A stretch of 64,000 nt of DNA. Source: Actinoplanes regularis. Its GTDB lineage: Bacteria > Actinomycetota > Actinomycetes > Mycobacteriales > Micromonosporaceae. The DNA lies in the NCBI RefSeq assembly GCF_900188005.1, contig NZ_FZNR01000017.1, positions 1 to 64,000 of the forward strand, read 5' to 3'. The notes beneath the pieces were generated by a model, which searched no databases, was not told where the DNA came from, and saw only the letters and a program-made list of their open reading frames with translations. A program made the translations under genes and the position numbers. Positions 1 to 7,808 of this stretch are shown here, piece after piece (positions within the stretch are counted from its first letter, which is position 1; every line of letters starts with the position of its first letter).

Positions 1-3000
1 CGGCGTTCGTGTTGTTCTCGTCGGCTGCTGGTGTGCTCGGTTCGCCGGGTCAGGCGAACTACGCGGCCGCGAACTCCTACCTCGACGCGCTCGCCGCCGA
101 CCGCCGGTCCCAGGGCCTGCCCGGCCTGTCGCTGGCCTGGGGGCCGTGGGCCACCGAGGGCATGGCCGGCGCGCTGGCCGCACGGGACTCGGTCCGCATC
201 TCCCGCTCCGGCATCGTCGCGCTCACCGAGGAGGAGGGCCTCGCGCTGTTCGACGCGGCCCTCGCCGCCGGGCAACCCGGCCTGGTGCCGATGCGGGTCG
301 ATCCGGCCCGCCTGCCCGAGACCGGCCTGCCGCCGGTGCTGCGCGGTCTGGTGCGTACCCGCCGCCGCACGGCGTCCGCGTCCACCGGAGCCGCCGACCT
401 GCCCGCGGACTTCGACGCGGTGCTCGCCGCGGTCCGCGGCGAGGTGGCCCGGGTGCTGGGCTTCGGCGCGGCGTCCGAGGTCGCCGCCCAGGCGTCCTTC
501 GCCGATCTGGGCTTCGACTCGCTGACCGCGGTGGAGCTGCGTAACCGGCTTGCGGAGGTCTCCGGTCTGCGGCTGCCGGCCACGCTGGTCTTCGACTACC
601 CGTCGCCCGAGACCCTCGCCCGCTTCATCGTCGGTGAGCTGTCCGGCGGCACCGAGGCCACGGTCGATGCCCCCGTGGTGACGTCGACGGACGAGCCGAT
701 CGCGATCGTGGGGATGAGTTGTCGTTATCCGGGTGGTGTGGCGTCGCCTGAGGATTTGTGGGCGTTGCTGGTCGCGGGTGGGGACGGTATCTCGGACTTC
801 CCGGTTGATCGGGGTTGGGATCTGTCGACGTTGTTCAGTGATGATCCGGGTAGGGCTGGTACGTCGTACGTGCGTGAGGGGGGTTTCCTGCACGAGGCGG
901 CGTTGTTCGATCCGGCTTTCTTCGGGATCAGTCCGCGTGAGGCCGTGGCGATGGATCCGCAGCAGCGGCTGTTGCTGGAGGCGTCGTGGGAGGCGGTCGA
1001 GCGGGCCGGTATCGATCCGTCGACGTTGCGTGGTTCCCGGACCGGTGTGTTCGCCGGGGTGATGTATCACAACTACGGTTCCTGGCTCGCCGAGATCCCG
1101 GAGGAGGTCGAGGGCTTCCTCGGCACCGGGGCCTCCTCCAGCGTCCTGTCCGGCCGAGTCTCGTACGTCTTCGGCCTGGAAGGGCCCGCGATGACCGTCG
1201 ACACGGCGTGCTCGTCGTCGCTGGTCGCGCTGCATCTGGCCGTCCAGGCGCTGCGGCGCGGCGAGTGCGAGATGGCGCTGGCCGGCGGCGTCACGGTCAT
1301 GCCGACCCCGGACACCTTCGTGAACTTCTCACGACAGCGGGGCCTCGCGACCGACGGGCGCTGCAAATCGTTCGCCGCGGCGGCCGACGGCACCGGCTGG
1401 GGTGAGGGCGTCGGTGTGCTGATCCTCGAGCGGCTGTCCGACGCCCGGGCGAAGGGCCACGACGTGCTCGCGGTGATCCGGGGTAGCGCGGTCAACCAGG
1501 ACGGTGCCTCCAACGGCCTCACCGCTCCGAACGGTCCGTCGCAGGCCCGGGTGATCCGGCAGGCGCTGGCCAGTGCCGATCTTCGTCCGTCTGAAGTGGA
1601 TGCGGTTGAGGCGCACGGTACGGGTACGACACTCGGTGACCCGATCGAGGCGCAGGCGCTGCTGGCGACCTACGGGCAGGATCGGGCCGGCGGCGAGCCG
1701 TTGTGGCTGGGTTCGCTGAAATCGAATCTGGGTCACACTCAGGCCGCGGCTGGTGTCGGCGGCGTGATCAAGATGATCCTCGCGATGCGGCACGGCATCC
1801 TGCCGCAGACGCTGCACGTCGACGAGCCGACCCCGCACGTGGACTGGGAATCGGGCGAGGTCCGGTTGCTCACCGCCGGGCGTGAGTGGCCGGCCGTGGA
1901 TCGGCCGCGCCGGGCGGGTATCTCGTCGTTCGGCATCAGCGGCACGAACGCGCACGTGATCATCGAGCAGCCGGTCGAGGTGGCCGCCCCGCGGCCCGCC
2001 GCGCCCGTCCTGCCGATGGTGCCGCTGCCGGTCTCCGGCCGCACCCCGCAAGCGCTGCACGATCAGATCGCCCGCCTCACCGCCCATCTGGACGGTGCCG
2101 CCGGTGCCGGACTCGCCGATCTCGCCCGGACCGCCGCGCTCGGCCGCGCCCACCTGCCGCATCGCGCGGTCGTGGTCGCCGCTGACCGTGAGGGCTGGCG
2201 GTCGGCGTTGGCGCGGGTGGAGCCGGTTGCGGTTGCCACTGGTGGTTTGGGGGTGTTGTTCACCGGTCAGGGTGCGCAGCGGTCGGGGATGGGCCGCGGC
2301 CTGTACGAGGCGTTCCCGGTGTTCGCTGCGGCCTTCGACGAGGTGTGTGCGGCGTTGGATGTGTTTTTGCCGTCGGCGTTGCGGGATGTGGTGTTCGGCG
2401 GTGGTGAGCTGCTGGATCAGACGTTGTGGACGCAGGCGGGTTTGTTCGCTGTGGAGACGGCGTTGTTCCGGTTGGTTGAGTCGTGGGGGGTGCGGCCGGG
2501 TTTTGTGGCGGGGCATTCGGTGGGGGAGATCGTGGCCGCGCATGTGGCTGGGGTGTTGTCGCTGGAGGATGCGGCCAGGTTGGTGACGGCTCGGGGTCGG
2601 TTGATGCAGGCGTTGCCGGTGGGTGGGGCGATGGCGGCGTTGGCTGGCACGGAGTTGGAGGTGGCTGGTCGCGGCGTGGATGTCGCGGCGGTCAACAGCC
2701 CCGGTTCGGTGGTCGTCTCCGGTTCTGAAGCGGCCGTGGACGCGCTGGTCACGGAATGGAAGAAACAGGGTCGTCGGGCTCGCCGGTTGTCGGTCAGTCA
2801 CGCGTTCCATTCCGCGTTGATGGAGCCGATGCTGGCGGAGTTCGGTGCTATCGCCGCACAGCTGTCGTATGACCGCCCTCAGCTGGCGGTGGTGTCGAAC
2901 GTGACCGGCACGGTGGTCGAGCAGTTTGATGCCGGGTATTGGGTGCGTCATGTGCGTGAGGCGGTCCGGTTCGCGGACTCGGTCGCTTACATGGCGGATG

Positions 3001-5975
3001 CGGGAGTGTCGCGGTTCTTGGAGTTGGGTCCGGACGGGGTGTTGTCCGGGATGGGCCAGCAGTGTGTGGAGGCGTTGTTCGTACCGGCGCTACGTCGTGA
3101 TCGGGATGAGCCGCAGTCGCTGCTGACCGCGATCGGACGGTTGTGGGAAAGCGGAATCGACCTCGACTGGACCGCCCTCCTCGGCGGTCGCGAATCCGGC
3201 CTGGCCGCCCTGCCCACCTATGCGTTCCAGCACGAGCACTACTGGCTGACCGGATCCACTACCAGCGGCGACGTGACGACGGCCGGCCTGAGCGCGACCG
3301 GCCACCCACTCCTCACCGCGGTGGTCACGCTTCCCGACTCCGACGGCCTGGTCCTCACCGGCCGGCTCGCCGCGGCCGCTCAGCCCTGGCTGACCGACCA
3401 CACGGTGGCGGGCGCGGTCCTGTTCCCCGGCACCGGCTTCGTCGAACTGGCGATCCGGGCCGGTGACGAGGTCGGCCACGGCCACCTCGAGGAGCTGACC
3501 CTGCAGACCCCGCTGGTCCTGACCGACCCGGTCGCCATCCGCGTGCTGGTCGGCGGCGAGCGGGACGGCAAGCGCGCGGTCACCATCCACTCACAGGCCG
3601 GCGACTCCTGGCACTGCCACGCGGCCGGCACGCTGAGCGCGGCCGTGCCCGCGCCGCGACCGGCCGCACCCTGGCCACCGGCCGGTGCGGAGACGCTCGA
3701 GATCGACGACGTCTATCCCCGCCTCGCCGAGGCGGGCCTCGGCTACGGACCCGCGTTCCGCGGCCTGCGTGCCGGATGGCGGCTGGGAGACGAGGTGTAC
3801 GCCGAGGTGGTCCTCCCGGAAAACCTGGGAATCGAGGGGTACGGCGTACACCCCGCCCTGCTCGACGCGTCCCTGCACGCGATCGGCCTGGGCGACCTGT
3901 TCCCCGACGACGGAAAGGCCCGCCTGCCCTTCGCCTGGAACGGCGTCACCCTGCACGCGACCGGCGCCACCCACCTGCGGGTGCGGATCGCTCCGGCCGG
4001 CGGCAGCGCGGTGGCTCTCGACGTCGCGGACAGCGCCGGTGCCCCGATCCTCTCGGTCGCCTCGCTGAGCCTGCGGGCCGCGGATCCGTCCGCCGCCACA
4101 GCCGGTGCCGGCGACCTGATGTTCGGCCTGGACTGGGTGCCGGTCACCGGCACCGCCGAGGCGGACCGCTCCTGGGCGATCCTCGGTCCGGACCCGCTGG
4201 AGCTGCGTGCGGCCCTGAAACGGTCGGGTCTGGACCCGGCGGAGCCGGCCGGCCTGCCGGAGCTGCTGGCCGCCCCGGACCTGCCCGATGTGGTGCTGCT
4301 CGCCCACGGCGACGCCGGACGTACCGGCCCGGAGGCCACGCACGCGACGACCGCCCGCGCACTGGAGACCATCCAGGCGTGGCTGGCCGACGAGCGGCTG
4401 ACCGGATCCCGGCTGGTCTTCGTCACCTCCGGCGCGGTCGCGGCGGCACCCGGCGACGAGGTGCTCGACCTGGGACACGCCGCCCTCTGGGGCCTGGTGC
4501 GCTCGGCCCAGTCGGAGCACCCGGACCGGTTCCAGCTGATCGACGTCGACGATCCGGCCCGCCTCGCCGAGGCGGTCGGCTCGGCGGAGCCGCAGCTGGC
4601 GATCCGCGGCGCCGACGTGCTCGCACCGCGCCTGGTACGGCACACCACCGGCGAGGGGGAGCGGGCTCCGGCCTTCGGACCGGAGTCGACGGTGCTGATC
4701 ACCGGAGGTACCGGTGCGCTGGGCGCCGCGCTGGCCCGGCATCTGGCCACCCGGCACGGCGTGACCCGGCTGGTCCTGGCGAGCCGTCGTGGCCCGGACG
4801 CCCCCGGCGCCGCCGGGCTGCGAGCCGAGCTGGCCGGCCTGGGCGCCGACGCGACGCTGGTGGCCTGCGACACCGCTGACCGGGACGCCGTGGCCGGGAT
4901 GCTCGCCGGACATCCGGTGACCGCCGTCGTGCACACCGCCGGGCTGCTCGACGACGGCATGATCGACGCGCTCACGCCGGACCGGCTGGCCGCGGTGCTT
5001 CGAGCCAAGGCCGACTCCGCCTGGCACCTGCACGAGCTGACCACGGACCTGCCGCTGACGGCCTTCGTGCTGTACTCGTCGGCCGCCGGCCTGCTCGGCA
5101 ACCCGGGCCAGGCCAACTACGCCGCGGCGAACACGTTCCTCGACGCGCTCGCCCAGCACCGGCGCGCGGCCGGCCACCCGGCCGTGTCGCTCGCCTGGGG
5201 CCTGTGGCAGGACGGCGAGGGTATGGCCGGCGCGATCGGCGGCGAGACGGCTCGGATGAACCGGGCGGGAGTGAACGCGCTCACCACCGAGCAGGGCCTC
5301 GCCCTGTTCGACGCGGCGCTGGACGGCGAGCGGGCGGTGCTGGCGCCGATCGCACTCGACCTGGCCACCCTGCGCAGCCATCCGGAGCTTCCGGCGCTGT
5401 TCGGCTCGCTGATCCGGCGACGCGTCACGCGTACCGTCGCGGCGGGGGCGGCGGCCGCCGCCGGACGGCGGGAGCAGCTCGCCGCCCTGCCCGCCGACGA
5501 GCGGGAGCGGGTGCTCACCGAGCTCGTGCACGCCGAGGTCGCGGCGGCTCTGGGCATCACCGACGCGGCCGAGATCCAGGCCGGGCGACCGTTCCGCGAC
5601 CTCGGATTCGACTCGCTCACCGCGGTCGAGCTGCGCAACCAGCTGGCCGCGATGACCGGGCTGCAGCTGCCGCCGACCCTGGTCTTCGACCACCCGACGC
5701 CGGCTGAGCTGGTCGCTCAGCTGGCTCAGGAGCTCACCGGCGTACCGGCCGAGCTGCCGGTCTTCGGTCACCTGGACCAGCTCACCGCCGGGCTGGCGGC
5801 GAGCCGCCCGGACGAGGGCCAGCGTGCCCGGATCACCGCGCAGCTGCGCGCGCTGCTCGCCGGCCTGGCCGGCGACGAGCAGGAGCGGGAGGAGCAGCAG
5901 ATCGCTCACGTGATCGACACGGCCAGCGACGACGAGATGTTCGAGTTCATCGGCCGCGAGTTCGGCCTTTCCTGA
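1..5975 (+). CDS. Type I modular polyketide synthase, 5' truncated (…KR-ACP | KS-AT-DH-KR-ACP)
   Basis: This multifunctional PKS extends a polyketide chain by two-carbon units. The reading frame runs in from the left edge with codons starting at base 3, so the N terminus is missing. Domains in order, numbered from the GTG at base 9, are: the end of a KR (1-120), an ACP with GFDSL near 168, a KS with Cys in DTACSSS near 401 and both catalytic His motifs (EAHGTGT, KSNLGHT), an AT with GHSVGE near 835 and HAFH near 931, a DH, a KR near 1563, an ACP near 1868, and a C-terminal docking tail ending SDDEMFEFIGREFGLS. HAFH predicts malonyl-CoA. The DH has an intact HTVAGAVLFP and a DxxxH motif. The KR has LDD, a B-type signature, so this module should leave a trans double bond. 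The next PKS gene starts 15 bases downstream. Parts of the KS and AT use noticeably different codons from the flanks. Confidence 0.96.
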   Translation, partial: AFVLFSSAAGVLGSPGQANYAAANSYLDALAADRRSQGLPGLSLAWGPWATEGMAGALAARDSVRISRSGIVALTEEEGLALFDAALAAGQPGLVPMRVDPARLPETGLPPVLRGLVRTRRRTASASTGAADLPADFDAVLAAVRGEVARVLGFGAASEVAAQASFADLGFDSLTAVELRNRLAEVSGLRLPATLVFDYPSPETLARFIVGELSGGTEATVDAPVVTSTDEPIAIVGMSCRYPGGVASPEDLWALLVAGGDGISDFPVDRGWDLSTLFSDDPGRAGTSYVREGGFLHEAALFDPAFFGISPREAVAMDPQQRLLLEASWEAVERAGIDPSTLRGSRTGVFAGVMYHNYGSWLAEIPEEVEGFLGTGASSSVLSGRVSYVFGLEGPAMTVDTACSSSLVALHLAVQALRRGECEMALAGGVTVMPTPDTFVNFSRQRGLATDGRCKSFAAAADGTGWGEGVGVLILERLSDARAKGHDVLAVIRGSAVNQDGASNGLTAPNGPSQARVIRQALASADLRPSEVDAVEAHGTGTTLGDPIEAQALLATYGQDRAGGEPLWLGSLKSNLGHTQAAAGVGGVIKMILAMRHGILPQTLHVDEPTPHVDWESGEVRLLTAGREWPAVDRPRRAGISSFGISGTNAHVIIEQPVEVAAPRPAAPVLPMVPLPVSGRTPQALHDQIARLTAHLDGAAGAGLADLARTAALGRAHLPHRAVVVAADREGWRSALARVEPVAVATGGLGVLFTGQGAQRSGMGRGLYEAFPVFAAAFDEVCAALDVFLPSALRDVVFGGGELLDQTLWTQAGLFAVETALFRLVESWGVRPGFVAGHSVGEIVAAHVAGVLSLEDAARLVTARGRLMQALPVGGAMAALAGTELEVAGRGVDVAAVNSPGSVVVSGSEAAVDALVTEWKKQGRRARRLSVSHAFHSALMEPMLAEFGAIAAQLSYDRPQLAVVSNVTGTVVEQFDAGYWVRHVREAVRFADSVAYMADAGVSRFLELGPDGVLSGMGQQCVEALFVPALRRDRDEPQSLLTAIGRLWESGIDLDWTALLGGRESGLAALPTYAFQHEHYWLTGSTTSGDVTTAGLSATGHPLLTAVVTLPDSDGLVLTGRLAAAAQPWLTDHTVAGAVLFPGTGFVELAIRAGDEVGHGHLEELTLQTPLVLTDPVAIRVLVGGERDGKRAVTIHSQAGDSWHCHAAGTLSAAVPAPRPAAPWPPAGAETLEIDDVYPRLAEAGLGYGPAFRGLRAGWRLGDEVYAEVVLPENLGIEGYGVHPALLDASLHAIGLGDLFPDDGKARLPFAWNGVTLHATGATHLRVRIAPAGGSAVALDVADSAGAPILSVASLSLRAADPSAATAGAGDLMFGLDWVPVTGTAEADRSWAILGPDPLELRAALKRSGLDPAEPAGLPELLAAPDLPDVVLLAHGDAGRTGPEATHATTARALETIQAWLADERLTGSRLVFVTSGAVAAAPGDEVLDLGHAALWGLVRSAQSEHPDRFQLIDVDDPARLAEAVGSAEPQLAIRGADVLAPRLVRHTTGEGERAPAFGPESTVLITGGTGALGAALARHLATRHGVTRLVLASRRGPDAPGAAGLRAELAGLGADATLVACDTADRDAVAGMLAGHPVTAVVHTAGLLDDGMIDALTPDRLAAVLRAKADSAWHLHELTTDLPLTAFVLYSSAAGLLGNPGQANYAAANTFLDALAQHRRAAGHPAVSLAWGLWQDGEGMAGAIGGETARMNRAGVNALTTEQGLALFDAALDGERAVLAPIALDLATLRSHPELPALFGSLIRRRVTRTVAAGAAAAAGRREQLAALPADERERVLTELVHAEVAAALGITDAAEIQAGRPFRDLGFDSLTAVELRNQLAAMTGLQLPPTLVFDHPTPAELVAQLAQELTGVPAELPVFGHLDQLTAGLAASRPDEGQRARITAQLRALLAGLAGDEQEREEQQIAHVIDTASDDEMFEFIGREFGLS

Positions 5976-5990
5976 CCTGCGGGGGATTCA

Positions 5991-7808
5991 ATGAGCAACG
6001 AGGACAAACTGCGGCATTTCCTCAAGCAGGTCACCGCCGACCTGCACCAGACCCGGCAACGTCTGTCCGAGATGGAGGGACGGTCGAGCGAGCCGATCGC
6101 GATCGTCGGCATGGCCTGCCGGACGCCGGGCGGGGTGACCGACCCGGACGGACTGTGGGAGCTGGTGGTCAACGGCCGCGACGCCATCACCGGCTTCCCG
6201 GACGACCGCGGCTGGGACATCGACGCGGACGGTCGTACCCTGCGCTGCCGCCGCGGCGGCTTCCTGGACGACGTGGCCGGCTTCGACCCGCTGTTCTTCG
6301 GCATCTCGCCGGGGGAGGCGCGGGCCATGGACCCGCAACACCGGCTCACCCTCGAGGTGGCGTGGGAGGCGCTGGAGCACGCCGGTATCGATCCGGCGAC
6401 GCTGCGCGGCACCTCGACCGGAGTGTTCGCCGGGCTGATGAACAACACCGACTACGTGTCGCCGCTGACCGACATCCCGGAGGGAGTGGCACCGTTCCTG
6501 GGCACCGGGAGCACCGGCGCCATCGTCTCCGGACGGGTCGCCTACACCCTCGGGCTGGAGGGCCCGGCCGTCACGGTCGACACGGCCTGCTCGTCCTCGC
6601 TGGTCACGCTGCACCTCGCCGCTCAGGCGCTGCGGCAGGGCGACTGCACGCTCGCGCTGGCCGGTGGGGTCACCGTGATGTGCACGCCCACCACGTTCTT
6701 CGAGCTGGAGCTGCTGCAGGGGCTGGCGACGGACGGCCGGTGCAAGTCGTTCGCGCAGTCCGCCGACGGCACCGGCTTCGCCGAAGGCGCCGGCATGGTC
6801 GTGCTGGAACGGCTCTCCGACGCGCGGCGCAACGGCCACCGGGTGCTCGCGGTGGTGCGGGGCAGCGCCATCAACCAGGACGGCGCCTCCAACGGGCTCA
6901 CCGCCCCCAGCGGGCCGGCGCAGCGCGAGGTGATCCGGGCCGCGCTGGCCAACGCGGGTCTCCCCGCCGACCAGGTCGACGCGGTCGACGCGCACGGCAC
7001 CGGCACCACCCTCGGCGACCCGATCGAGGCCCGGGCGCTGATCGACACGTACGGGCGGGACCGTACCGGCGAACCGCTGTGGCTCGGCTCGCTCAAGTCG
7101 AACATCGGCCACACCCAGGCCGCGGCCGGTGTCGCCGCGGTGATCAAAATGGTGCAGGCGCTGCGGCACGCCGAGCTGCCGCCGACCCTCAACGTCGACG
7201 AGCCGACCCAGGCGGTCGACTGGTCGGCCGGCACGGTCCGGCTGCTCAACCGAGCGCCGCCCCTGGCCCGAGACCGGCCATCCGCGCCGCGCCGCGGTCT
7301 CCTCGTTCGGCCTGAGCGGCACCAACGCCCACCTGATCCTCGAGCAGGCGCCGGTGGCCGAGCCGGCCGACGAGCCGGAGCCGCCCGCCGCTCCCGTGCT
7401 GCTGCTGTCCGCCCGCACTCCGGCCGCCCTGCGCGGTCAGGCCGCGAAACTGCGCGCGTTCCTGCACGACCGGCCCGGCCTGCCGCTCGGCCCGGTCGCG
7501 CGGGAACTGCTCGCCGGCCGTGGTGCCTTCGACCACCGCGGTGCGGTGCCGGCGGCCGACCGCGAGTCGGCGCTCGCCGGCCTGGCCGCCCTCGCCGCCG
7601 GGGAGCCGGACGGGACCACGGCCGTCGGCGGCACGGGCCCGGCCCGCCCGAAGATCGCCTTCATCTTCCCTGGCCACGGCTCCCAGTGGGCCGGCATGGC
7701 CGCCGGTCTCCTCGAGACCGAGCCGGTCTTCGCCGCCACCGTCGCCGAGTGCGACGCCGCGTTCGCCGAGTTCCAGGACTGGTCGGTCGCGGCCGTGCTG
7801 CGTGGTGA
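5991..7808 (+). CDS. Final PKS module, upstream fragment: docking helix and KS, ends by frameshift
   Basis: This is the first part of the last PKS module. Residues 1-30 (MSNEDKLRHFLKQVTADLHQTRQRL) form the usual N-terminal docking coil that would receive the acidic tail of the preceding PKS. A complete-looking KS follows, with Cys in DTACSSS and the His motifs DAHGTGT and KSNIGHT. Homology runs in this frame only to GTVRLL at about base 7247. After that the frame reads unrelated Arg/Pro-rich sequence and stops at 7808. The true KS C terminus (TERRPWPETG…SSFGLSGTNAHL) continues in the +1-shifted frame from about 7249. I read this as one gene, 5991-11970, split by a single extra base. If the frameshift is real, this product is a lone KS with about 185 residues of junk tail. 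Confidence 0.88.
   Translation: MSNEDKLRHFLKQVTADLHQTRQRLSEMEGRSSEPIAIVGMACRTPGGVTDPDGLWELVVNGRDAITGFPDDRGWDIDADGRTLRCRRGGFLDDVAGFDPLFFGISPGEARAMDPQHRLTLEVAWEALEHAGIDPATLRGTSTGVFAGLMNNTDYVSPLTDIPEGVAPFLGTGSTGAIVSGRVAYTLGLEGPAVTVDTACSSSLVTLHLAAQALRQGDCTLALAGGVTVMCTPTTFFELELLQGLATDGRCKSFAQSADGTGFAEGAGMVVLERLSDARRNGHRVLAVVRGSAINQDGASNGLTAPSGPAQREVIRAALANAGLPADQVDAVDAHGTGTTLGDPIEARALIDTYGRDRTGEPLWLGSLKSNIGHTQAAAGVAAVIKMVQALRHAELPPTLNVDEPTQAVDWSAGTVRLLNRAPPLARDRPSAPRRGLLVRPERHQRPPDPRAGAGGRAGRRAGAARRSRAAAVRPHSGRPARSGRETARVPARPARPAARPGRAGTARRPWCLRPPRCGAGGRPRVGARRPGRPRRRGAGRDHGRRRHGPGPPEDRLHLPWPRLPVGRHGRRSPRDRAGLRRHRRRVRRRVRRVPGLVGRGRAAW
7245..7252 (+). other. Single-base frameshift site inside the final PKS module
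   Basis: The KS linker normally reads ...LLTERRPWPETG. Here CTG CTC is followed by AACCGAG, where ACCGAG (Thr-Glu) is expected. One surplus A at 7248/7249 moves the frame from 0 to 1. Removing it joins the KS (5991-7247) to AT-DH-KR-ACP-TE (7249-11970) without any other change. There is no long homopolymer and no obvious slippery heptamer with a downstream knot, so a sequencing or assembly error or a recent mutation is more likely than programmed frameshifting. Confidence 0.85.

Noticed and set aside
1329..2951. 540-codon minus-strand open frame
   Set aside because: Antisense of the KS-AT region with Arg/His/Pro-rich nonsense composition.
3591..5909. 772-codon minus-strand open frame inside the PKS
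   Set aside because: Arg/Gly/Gln-rich antisense shadow of DH-KR-ACP coding DNA; no recognisable fold or ribosome site.
7240..7260. Programmed ribosomal frameshift in the PKS
   Set aside because: No slippery heptamer or obvious downstream pseudoknot; a base error or mutation is simpler.
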